From assembly GCF_002443255.2 (NCBI RefSeq), contig NW_019211456.1, positions 23,553,061 through 23,617,060 on the forward strand: a stretch of DNA of 64,000 nucleotides. The letters run 5' to 3'. Origin of the DNA: Varroa destructor (lineage: Eukaryota > Arthropoda > Arachnida > Mesostigmata > Varroidae). The position numbers and the translations under genes were made by a program. Within the stretch, counting starts at the first letter, position 1, and each line of letters begins with the position of its first letter. Shown here piece by piece: positions 39,301 to 47,759 of this stretch. The notes below the pieces were generated by a model. It searched no databases, had not been told where the DNA came from, and saw nothing but the letters and a program-made list of their open reading frames with translations.

Positions 39301-39980
39301 CAAGTGTATTTCGATTTTTCAATAAACGCTGCCAGAGTCTTGTTTGTGGCCGAGTGTGTCCTGAATCTGGTCATATGGTAAGCGAACTGCTCGGAGTTTT
39401 TCGACTCTTCACATATGCTTTGTCGTACTGAGTAGAAGGCCCCATCAGGATCGCAGAGCACATCCTTGCGAAACGGATTCAGATTGCAGATCGTAATTGC
39501 CGGAAGTATATCTGGATTACGGCCAACCAAAGTTACGGACACGATTGTATTGTACTGCCAGTACTCGATAACGGTGAGCGTAATGAAATATAATGTTGTT
39601 ATAACAAGTGTTGCAAAGACGGCAATCCACAAACCGAGCCGAAATTTATTGGCAGTGCCAACAAGCACAATTCGGTCGATCCCTGTTAAGCCGTCGGCAA
39701 AAAGGTCTGCTAAAATTTGCCATTTATTATCATCATGATTGACAGTGAGAGCTGATACAAGATGAGCGAGCACTTTAAATCGGCCGTAACGCCCCTTCGT
39801 GGGCTTGCCATACTGTGGCATAAATGGCACGGATGGCTTAATGAACTCACTGTCTGATTTTATAGAATTCGGATCGCTACTGAGACTCCACCGAGGATTA
39901 GCCACGAGCGTGTTAAAGATGTCATTGTTTCGAATACGGGCCAGTCGTACCGCAGTACCTGCTGAGGTCAGTGAAGACAT
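33208..39980 (-). CDS. DEG/ENaC-family sodium channel subunit (degenerin/pickpocket/ASIC-like), four exons
   Basis: Subunit of a trimeric, usually amiloride-sensitive, cation channel of the plasma membrane. I join four minus-strand exons: 39980-39017, 35151-34848, 33750-33504 and 33393-33208. Introns are 3,865, 1,097 and 110 bp, all GT-AG, and the phases match at each junction (1, 2, 0), giving 566 residues, within the usual family range. Seen in order: a cytoplasmic N-terminus of about 113 residues; TM1 at about 114-138; the post-TM1 motif LPAITICNLNPF (159-170); a C-x6-C pair (C234/C241); YGRCF (255-260); the cysteine-rich domain with C351, C376, C380, C389, C391, C425, C434, C449, C451 and C455; then TM2 at about 519-545 with the filter GTS (525-527) and a short tail of about 20 residues. 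The start is the ATG at 39980; an in-frame TAG lies 9 nt upstream at 39992-39990. The His of the pre-TM1 His-Gly motif appears to be Thr (T99-G100). Family assignment is firm; subtype and stimulus (mechanical, acid, peptide) cannot be read from the sequence. Confidence 0.93.
33504..33750 (-). CDS. DEG/ENaC gene, exon 3 (end of cysteine-rich domain, pre-TM2)
   Basis: The acceptor TTTCCAG at 33752-33751 is followed by one base (T) that completes a Ser codon with the AG left by exon 2. It encodes residues 424-505, with ACDCPKRCEEVTY, the typical C-x-C-P-x2-C segment of the family, followed by the S/AW region. The donor is AAAGAG|GTGAAT, phase 0. Confidence 0.92.
33751..34847 (-). other. Intron 2 of the DEG/ENaC gene (1.1 kb)
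   Basis: AT-rich, with GTGCCA at the donor and a TTTCCAG acceptor. Stop-free stretches at 33,787-33,978 and near 34,777 show no recognisable protein. I see no repeat or RNA structure worth naming. Confidence 0.75.
34848..35151 (-). CDS. DEG/ENaC gene, exon 2 (cysteine-rich ectodomain)
   Basis: The acceptor is TTTGCAG followed by GTATAT; the first two bases complete the Gly codon begun in exon 1. It encodes residues 323-422 and two bases of codon 423, including the family signature around LLEAPFRSNC and the cluster SCRKVC followed by LCNCLEM. The donor is GGCAG|GTGCCA at 34847. The frame stays open a short way into the intron. Confidence 0.92.
36651..36668. repeat. 18-bp inverted repeat upstream of the mariner relic
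   Basis: aacaggtc-ga-gacctgtt, perfect 8-bp arms with a 2-nt centre, about 180 bp before the first recognisable transposase codons. Confidence 0.7.
36745..36771. repeat. 8-bp inverted repeat with AT-rich loop next to the mariner relic
   Basis: caacttac (36,745-36,752) and gtaagttg (36,764-36,771) are complementary around an 11-nt, mostly AT loop. It lies about 75 bp before the transposase relic, where a mariner 5' end could be expected, but I cannot match it to a partner at the other end. Confidence 0.6.
36846..37480 (+). pseudogene. mariner-family transposase relic, internally deleted, in DEG/ENaC intron 1
   Basis: A decayed copy of a mariner (Tc1/mariner) transposase, antisense to its host gene. 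Three separated blocks match the family in order. (1) 36,846-36,990: the N-terminal helix-turn-helix, with YRGQNAAE, then LVYGSGAIVERT. (2) 37,107-37,226: HELPELSKGK followed, after three in-frame stops, by FLDKIVTG, the stretch before the first catalytic Asp. The Asp-Glu that should follow TG reads Ser-Ile, so the active site is lost. (3) 37,431-37,466: LENIVNNDGKKY, the usual C-terminal end. The blocks are in different frames and the whole is about 0.6 kb against about 1.0 kb for an intact gene; the DNA for the second and third catalytic acids is missing or unrecognisable. Terminal repeats were not identified with confidence. Confidence 0.82.
39017..39980 (-). CDS. DEG/ENaC gene, exon 1 (N-terminus, TM1, first half of ectodomain)
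   Basis: Encodes residues 1-321 plus the first base of codon 322. It carries the long cytoplasmic N-terminus, TM1 and the early extracellular domain, ending after IMIHDRNRLADANMD. The donor on the minus strand reads GATG|GTAACG at 39016, leaving one base in the codon. The open frame runs on for about 10 codons past the donor to a stop, as expected for read-through into an intron. Confidence 0.92.
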
Positions 39981-40010
39981 CAAAGCGCGCTAATAACAAT
40001 GGCCACTGTA

Positions 40011-40018
40011 TATAAATA
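40011..40018 (-). promoter_or_regulatory. TATA-like element upstream of DEG/ENaC exon 1
   Basis: The minus strand reads TATTTATA about 30 nt before the proposed ATG. If used, the transcript leader would be almost absent, so either translation starts from a very short leader or this is chance AT-rich sequence and the promoter and an upstream non-coding exon lie elsewhere. Confidence 0.15.
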
Positions 40019-42524
40019 CAACTCTCATACACTAGTTGCCGCACTTATCACCGTTGAAGTATTACAAATACCATTCATCGAGCTATAAACACAATAAATA
40101 CCATAGTTCATCGAAATGAGAAGTTATAGAAATACACGAGTCCGAACGCGAGACGTTAACTGCAACCATCGAAGTTGAAGTGCGTATAGTAAACTTGATT
40201 AAAACGGGACTCCAATTTTGTGCCATGATTTGCGAATGGCGTGAGTTCCCCTATTTATCGATTTTCTTGTTTTTAGCGTTAGTAGTAGATTGGAGGTCAC
40301 TGCGTTTCGCCTTTAACCATGACCGAGAGGTTGAAACCTTGATTATCTTTTAGACATTTCTATGTGACCTTATGTAGTTGCTTGCTACGACTTTCTAGAT
40401 CTGGTTCAATCTGATTAAATATCGTTTTGAGTTGACCTATTTCATTGGGTCGAGGTAAGGCAACTTCTATCATAGCAGTTAGGTGCATTATACTTTATTC
40501 AATTTACTGTCTGTTAAGATGGTGTAGTAATACATAATACATATTAATACATCGCGACGTGCTATGCTAGGCCCGTGGTACGGTATGCACATTATTATAT
40601 ACTATTACTAATAGGGTTTATTATTTTCGAAGACATTTTTAAAATCTTCCGACTTCGGTTACTTGTCTACGTATTTTGTCCTAAATTAAGCATATCTGTA
40701 AGCAAGGAAAAATAAATCCCCGACATGTTCGCTACTGTATAATTTTGCGCTACCTCAGCCTGCAGATATTTGAGACACTTTGCCATCAAGTAGCAGACCT
40801 TGAGAAGGTCTCGGAGCAAAAGCAATATATGCCGCGTTCCTCAACAAATAAAGCTTCTCTAGTCTCACCCAAAAACGGTTTGCCCTTAGTCGTAGAATAA
40901 CCGCTCCAGCGTCACTAACGGAAGAAAGTTATGACCCACTGAGAGGTCGGCCAAGACAGATGAGCATATTTGGAGCCGAGAGCATTTGTCTTTGCCAGAG
41001 GGGGCAATAACGCATCTTCTTCTCCAATCGAGAGCTCACAAACGAGAGTAGTGGTAAGGGCGAAGGGAGCTCATTTTAGTCTAGAGCTGAAGTATTATAT
41101 TCTTGAGAGAGAGAATCGGCAATTTCGCTCAGATCTAGTCCAACATGGGCAATGATTCATACATCAGGAAAACCTCACGGCAAGCTCATTGCGTCAAACG
41201 CAGCGCACCATGGAAAAAGTAACGCTGCCGTGGACTGGCTGATCCCTGTTTGAGGCGACTGAAAGGTCCTGGGAAAGGGTTAGTCAGAGTGCCTGCGTCG
41301 ATATCTGGCGGCTCATCAAGAAAACGTTGCGAGATCTATATTTGCAGGCTTTGCGAACGCTATAGTTATGTTATCTGAGCGACAAAGGCTTTCAAGAAGA
41401 GAGAGTACGGAAGGGCACAAGTACTGTGTCTACAGCTTACAAAGCTGTGCTGCGATATCCTCCATCTGCTTCTCATATGCATGGATTTTCAACACGTTTT
41501 GCAGGAGGTATTATTTCAAATCTGGCCTGATTCAGTAAGAGTAGTACTTCTAACGGTAGCATATCGAAAAATACATTCTACGGAGATGTTTCCTGTTCCG
41601 GAAGTGCGTTACGACTTAGTGAAATGTAGGCCAATAAAGGACTAACCAGGTGCACGGTATTCCTAGGACAGTTTTATTTCGACAGTCGCATAAAAAGACG
41701 TACCGTCCACAAACCACATATGACAGCCGGCACGGATGCGGCTATCGAAAACCTTAAGTTTCCGTACACACAACAGGCTCTATATCTAGACAAGTCGAGT
41801 TAAGCTAGCTACTAGGTAGGACACCCTGGCCTTCCAGTTGTGGATACGAATTCATACTTATAAAATCACACTATTATGCGTAGAGGGTCCAGAGCAGTTG
41901 AAAAACTTTCTGAATGAGTCTCCCACCTTATAGCCTTAGGGATCTTCTCCCTATAGTGTACGGATTAACGCTAAAGCTTACTGCACATCACACCTAAGTA
42001 AAGCAGATGACCGCCCTCACAGGAAATGTAGAATCCCACACACAAAATGTAGAATTTCAAGAGCGTAGACGCGATTTAAACTAAGTTCGTGATAGGCAGC
42101 CGAGTATTGCCGATGGCCATGATTCAATCTAGACAGAACCCCAAAATGTTATTTGTAAGCATCTATGCATCAAAAGTACTACGCTGTGTTAGCATACATA
42201 GGTGCCAGAATACTACAAATCTGCTTAGCTAGGACAAAACAAATTTGTTCCTATGCGGCATCTCATTTGATGACTTATGTCCAACATGGTTTATTATTAC
42301 GATTTGTTTCTTCGAAAAGTCACATATCATTGATATTACCAATGTATCAGTTGTCCTAAATCCACTAATAATGAAATTTCTCTTTCTTAATAACAATAAA
42401 ATAAATCAACGCATTTTTCATAGCTGAATAGCAACAATTAACGATTCTCTTATAAAATATAATAATTTTCTAGTTAATAACCTGTACCTAGGTGAAATTT
42501 TGAAACAGTTTTCGAGCAATGTAC

Positions 42525-42655
42525 CTGCCTGTAACAATGATACGTTAGGTTCATACTGCCTATAAATCCTAGCTATATTCATCTTGACGAAATATTTTGG
42601 ACGAGAATTACTGGCGTGATTGTCCAAGGTATACACATCATTAATCGGATGGGGA
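42525..42655 (-). other. Low-confidence candidate internal exon (131 nt)
   Basis: A long pyrimidine-rich tract ends in CCGCCAG on the minus strand. Then 131 nt are open in one frame (includes RPKYFVKMNIARIYRQYEP), followed by a strong donor GGCAG|GTACAT. No partner exons or known family. An alternative start at 42,708 would make the pyrimidine tract coding, which is less likely. Confidence 0.22.
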
Positions 42656-45046
42656 CTGGCGGTGGAAGTGGTGGAAGAGGTCGAACAAAGCAGGAAGAGC
42701 GCGTGCATTTAAATAGCTACAATTAGCTAGCTACAAGGTGTACGACACCGTACAAAGGCGAACGGTATACATCAGGTAGGATCATGGCGTACACATGTCT
42801 ACGGAACGTTAAATATTGAAACGGGTAAACCCTATCCGTCGTGAAAGGATTGCTCATGGGTCAATTCATCCAATTGAGCCGATCATTTTCAGTAGATGAA
42901 TATCAGGGAACGAAGGCTTCGCTAAACAATTCGAGCTTTTCCGCCTCGCGGCATGAATCGAAAAAGCGCGCGTGTATTCTCTCAGAAATTGCATCTACTG
43001 AAGCACACGGGTGGAATTTGGATGACGCTTAACGTATTTAGTAATCAATCTTTTGTTCTTGCAGTTGGGACACTCTCTCACGATACGGTTATACGCGTAG
43101 GTACTTGTTTCATTTCTGCACAGAATTACGCCTTTAAATATAAGTGTTCGATCTAACGTCAACCGCAAAGCATCGCACGCAAATCTCTGATCTTGGGAAC
43201 ATAAAGTGAACTAAAAATAATAGGACGCAAAAGAAAGGACGCACAGGCCAGAGCCGCATAGACGTTAACCTACGACGGCTGTGGAAGACGCGGCGCGCCA
43301 ATCCCGTGGTTGACGGTACGAGCATCGTTTGGCCAAGGAAATCACGACGTATTAGTCCCAACTGGCGCTTTTGCTGTTGGTCAATTCAACCAGTAGCATT
43401 TGATAGCCTTTTACCCAATGGAATGAGTCGTACGTACACGGAATACTTAAGAGTTAATTCTATTATATAGCAAGGTTGTTTGTTAGGTACGTACTGCAGT
43501 ACCTATATGTGGTAATAGATACCCATAATATGATGAGGTAAACTCAAAGACGAGACAATAAAAGCGGCTGTCTGTTGGCTAGGTCTAGAAAAGAGAAAGG
43601 CTTAATAGGAACCAAAGAGAGATGTGCTTTTCCTCTTCTTAGACGAGGAAGAATCAAAACTTCTAATTTTTAAGCGGTAGCAGAGGCTTAGGTAGAGTCA
43701 TATAATTAGGTAAGCAATTATTATGGACATGCCGATAGTATATCATTCGCTGCAAGTTCGGTTTTCCGAACTTTTAAATTAATAAAAATGTATCGTTTCT
43801 CTCATCGAATCAAGCGCCGTCATTTTTTGGGTAAATGATATCCAGAAAAAAATTCCGCTCGTATAAATTGCCTATCGCACCTCGTTTCCTATAACGCGAC
43901 GAGACATTGTGGATAAATAATGAATACCTGAAGAAGTCGATGTATCTCTGAGAATAGATACGACTCAAAGTTTCATATTTTCTAATGAACTTTAATATGA
44001 GAACATTAAATAAAACTAATTTTGAGTCATTGTTAATAACGTTGATTGTCTGTGCTCTTGAAGCACTATAACTTGGCCGTGATTTGATTGAAATGAATGT
44101 AGCATGTGTACCTTCGCCTAACGACTTGGACAAAGAAAATTACGTGCTTCTTATGGGCGTGTGCGTTTATGGCATAAAGTGACGAGGTGGAGACAGCTAG
44201 CTTTGGTGTAAAAATTTGCCACTTCAGCTAGTCCTAGGTAAACAAAACTAGTACCGAATTAGTTAAGAAATTTCAACTTGAAACCTTGGTCGTTCGTTGT
44301 TATCATATTGCATAATAGTTTTTTGTTAGTTCTAACAAAGCGGTCTTTATTTGCCCACAATCTGTGAACGGCTTCTAATTCTAGCACTATATATAAAACA
44401 GGAAATCTCAGTGTATCATCAAAAAAAAACTTGCTTAACGAAAATATGTTTTCTCCAAGATTATACGCGGATTTTCTCTAATTTTCAGAAATAGGCTTTT
44501 CGCATCACAAACGACTTTCGATTAGGGAATTAGAGTGATCGAAAAGTCCCTATGCAATAACAAAACAAATAGCCGTCAGATATGAAAGGACCGACTGCTT
44601 AGCAAATTGCGTAGACAATTAGGCATCAAGCTAAAAAAATTGCGCCACGAATAGCTCAACACTTCAATTCTTGGAAACGGACGGCTCTCTTTTTGAAGGA
44701 CCAGTTCAGTCTCATTCATATACAAATGTTCCATAAATTCATTTTTAGTCACCACCCGTCAACTTCGTATACGGTCTATAGGCGAATTAAGCATCGGTAT
44801 TATATTAGAGCAGGTAAACCAAGTCCCATATTATAGACGATCTCCACTATTATCTCGTATTGGTACACATTTGCAAACTAAGCAGCAGCTTCGTTGAGCA
44901 AGTGAAATACCGGATCGTTCGTTACAAACGTCTGTCAGCTCTACTGTAGGCATATGAGCAAGGTTTTAGCTAACGTGACAGACTGAAGACAGACGAAATA
45001 AAGAGTAAAAATCCATTTCTGCTAGAAATAAAAAATACTATAATCT

Positions 45047-45066
45047 ATCGATCGATCGATCGATCG
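45047..45066. repeat. (ATCG)5 tetranucleotide microsatellite
   Basis: Five exact ATCG units. The unit is self-complementary, so the tract reads the same on both strands and is a run of overlapping GATC and CGAT sites. Confidence 0.95.
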
Positions 45067-46700
45067 ACTTTTCAATGCATGACATTTGCGCCTTCGTTGC
45101 GAATCTATGCTTTTACTAAAGACGTTTATCGAAGCATCAACTCCGTTGTGTGCCATCACCTCAAGTGCATTGTTACGTGTTCAGTTTGAAGATATAGCTA
45201 CCTCGTTCACTGCCCTATTTCGAGCTATTGAAGACAACACTGTGCATACAAGTTGTTACGATTGTGCAATGAAAATAGCCGGCACCTAACCTTAAACAAC
45301 GGACAAGTTTCGCCATTTACAAGCCAGTCGTCAATTTTGACTCCTCTTCCTCCTCCCTGTACGAACAAGGCGACACATAGATTACGCCAATATTTTACGG
45401 GTCCGCTGATCCGTAACACTGTGAGGAACAAAGAAGCTGCTTTCTGAACCGGCCAATGAGCCTATGGCGGTGCTAGGTCTGAGCGACGGGCGACGATCCG
45501 GCCCAATTCAAAAAAAAAAAGACGTACTCGGCATATCCCCGCGGGATACTATACTAAGAAAATAAATGACACCGTCTTAGTTGACGGCAGCGCCCGATGC
45601 CTGCACTCACTTGCTGTATCACCCGGACCAAGTAGGCGCTCAGAGTGACGCTGGAACAGATGGAACAAAGAAGAAAGAGATGACTCGATCGCGCAGTGGT
45701 GCTGGCGAAGGCAGCAATGGATGCCGTAACACAGGCTCCACTCAATTTTCTGAAGATCTTACCATCAATGAGGCGCTTCAATTGTGTTATTGTATGAGAC
45801 ACGGTACTTACACGCTGGCGCGATCTCGTAGGCTGAACTGTCTGAGTGGACTCCTTGAAGGAGAAAACCGAGCGCAGTATTAGATACCCATTCTCCATGT
45901 CGGACATGTCGAAAATTAGGATAGAAATTATATGGGAGTCATCTGTATGAACGATTCAGGGTTTCTATAGAAACTGAGACATTGTGCATCTTTTTGTAGA
46001 TGCGTTGTTTATAAGAGGGCATAATATTTTATTATGCATTTTAGTAACTTTATGTTAATAGAGCGATTATCCTGTTATGACTGTTCGAATTCGCATTTTG
46101 GTAAATCTATTTTAAATAAGTGCTGTTTGATGTTGCCTGTAGGGCCTATTTGGAATCATGTACACGTATATAAAATACGAGTTCCGCTAAAGGAGTACCA
46201 CTAATTGTTACAAACGTTAAGCCTGATGCTTACCTTGCTCCTAGCAAAAAATGTGACGAAATCTACATAAATGTGTTCTATTACGTGATGGGGTGACGAT
46301 TAGTGGGAAACCGTTATCGTCCTTTGGAGTTTTGGATATCAATGGGGTTAGGCCAGGCGAGGCCAGGCCAATCGCACAAGTAGTAGTCCATGCTGAACAG
46401 AATGTAAACTATCAATAATTAAAACTAAGATACAACAAGACTACCTACCGTCACAATGCGCTTTCTATATGCCTTCTGAACGCGTCGGTAGTTCTAGTTT
46501 TTTTCGTCGATTTTTGTTTTGAGGTGCGTTTCAGCGTTCGCCCCTCTGGCCATTATTACTGGGGTGTTTGCTCAACGGCCAGCGAAATACGAGGTACTTC
46601 GGACGCTGTTATTATCGTTGACAGTCGTCCTACCTAGTAGCTGTAAGATGGCAACGAAGCTATGCCAGCTTTTGACGAATAAAAACACGTCTATAAATAT

Positions 46701-46706
46701 CACGTG
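46701..46706 (+). promoter_or_regulatory. E-box CACGTG abutting the start codon, with a TATA-like TATAAATA at 46692-46699
   Basis: CACGTG ends directly before the ATG, and TATAAATA lies about 8 nt further upstream. A TATA box this close would start transcription downstream of the ATG, so it probably does not act as the promoter for the full-length protein. Both matches may be chance. Confidence 0.2.
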
Positions 46707-47570
46707 ATGGATTGCTCTTCTGAATGTTCTTCAATATCAAGAGATGACGACTGTTGTGATGATGACAGTGAATGGCATATTGATTTTTTTCTACCCCGTC
46801 GCCGCAAAGAGGTGCCCCTGGTTCACATTATTTTTATGGTAATCCTGGGAGCAGTGACGATAACGGTTGCCACAGCAGTTGCTCTCAACATCTCAATTAG
46901 CTCGACGCTGGTCAATCAAGATCCTGTAAATATGAACCGCCCATTTTATCAAGACCACTATGGTGACTGCGCGATGAGCTTGAATCAGGCTTCAATGTTA
47001 TTTCATAATAAAACAATGAAAAAGTTACATTTTACGATGAAACCTATTTCGTCGCCTGATTGGCGAACCACGTATTATTTTCACATTGAGATCTTATTTC
47101 CACTATCAGTCATTGGCGAAGCAAAGGAAGATCAGGTCGTGGTTTTTTCAGTGAGGAACAGTGATCCCACAGCGATTATCATTAATCAGAAAACTAACGG
47201 TCCAACTGAAAGCATCGTGCTTGCGCTAAGCAAAGAGTACGGTCGGAAAGTGACGGTGAACGTGTTTTCCGAAGCACAGCTCTTCAATTACATGCTCGTG
47301 CTAAGCTTCCACTATGAATATTTCAATATACTGTGGACATCTGTCTACCGATTCTCTTCGGCCATTGCCACGTTTACTAGAAACTCGAACGGCAAAACTG
47401 AGATTTCGTCATTGCTGGGACAACTTCAACGTCACAGACTTCGCAAAACGATTGATGTCGAGGTTTCCTGGTTAAACATGAAACTCGCGTCAGCCCCAAG
47501 CCTTGACAGGTGCTTCACAATAGCTAAAAATGCTACCCATCAACAAAGACTAGTTCCATATGAAACGTAA
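46707..47570 (+). CDS. Uncharacterised single-pass (type II-like) membrane protein, 287 aa, single exon
   Basis: At 287 codons it is far longer than chance ORFs in this window and has a structured layout. Residues 1-30 are acidic and Cys/Ser-rich (DCSSECSS, then DDDCCDDDSEW). RRRK at 31-34 precedes one hydrophobic segment at about 36-60 (VPLVHIIFMVILGAVTITVA). By the positive-inside rule this gives a cytoplasmic N-terminus and an extracellular or luminal C-terminus of about 225 residues. That domain has only two cysteines (C88, C269), which could pair. N-glycosylation sequons occur at N101 and N275, and one at N61 beside the membrane. The start is fixed by an in-frame TAA at 46,680 with no AG acceptor between it and the ATG; a GTG just upstream is ignored. 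AATAAA lies 184 bp after the stop. I do not recognise the family; it could be lineage-restricted. A spliced partner exon 3' of the stop is not needed. Confidence 0.75.
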   Translation: MDCSSECSSISRDDDCCDDDSEWHIDFFLPRRRKEVPLVHIIFMVILGAVTITVATAVALNISISSTLVNQDPVNMNRPFYQDHYGDCAMSLNQASMLFHNKTMKKLHFTMKPISSPDWRTTYYFHIEILFPLSVIGEAKEDQVVVFSVRNSDPTAIIINQKTNGPTESIVLALSKEYGRKVTVNVFSEAQLFNYMLVLSFHYEYFNILWTSVYRFSSAIATFTRNSNGKTEISSLLGQLQRHRLRKTIDVEVSWLNMKLASAPSLDRCFTIAKNATHQQRLVPYET

Positions 47571-47753
47571 CTTGCGTTTCATGTCGAAGCTTTGGGATCC
47601 CGCAAGTACGAAGCATTGGCCACGAAAACTGTTATTGTTATTATAAATGTGAGTCCAAAATTAAATATATTTCGGCTACAAGTATGCACGTTTTTACAAT
47701 GCTCAATATGACAGATAGGCAAAGAGACTAGGCCCTCAGGTAAAACGAGATGC

Positions 47754-47759
47754 AATAAA
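47754..47759 (+). terminator. Candidate poly(A) signal of the 287-aa membrane protein gene
   Basis: AATAAA lies 184 bp after the stop codon; a second AATAAA occurs about 55 bp later within ataaaataaatagg. Position and sequence are typical of a short animal 3' UTR. Confidence 0.45.

Larger units (their letters stand above)
39993..46679. other. Region between the two divergent genes
   Basis: 6.7 kb upstream of both genes, so promoters should lie within it. I see no CpG-rich core or well-placed TATA box. Contains one weak candidate exon (42.5 kb), the (ATCG)5 tract and a short direct repeat (aaatgtagaat at about 42,025 and 42,046). Opposed ORFs of about 100 codons at 45.55-45.9 kb shadow each other and have no motif. 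Confidence 0.55.

Noticed and set aside
45554..45907. Opposed ORFs of 117 (minus) and 100 (plus) codons
   Set aside because: They mirror each other in a G+C-richer patch, with no motif and no convincing start or splice pattern for either.
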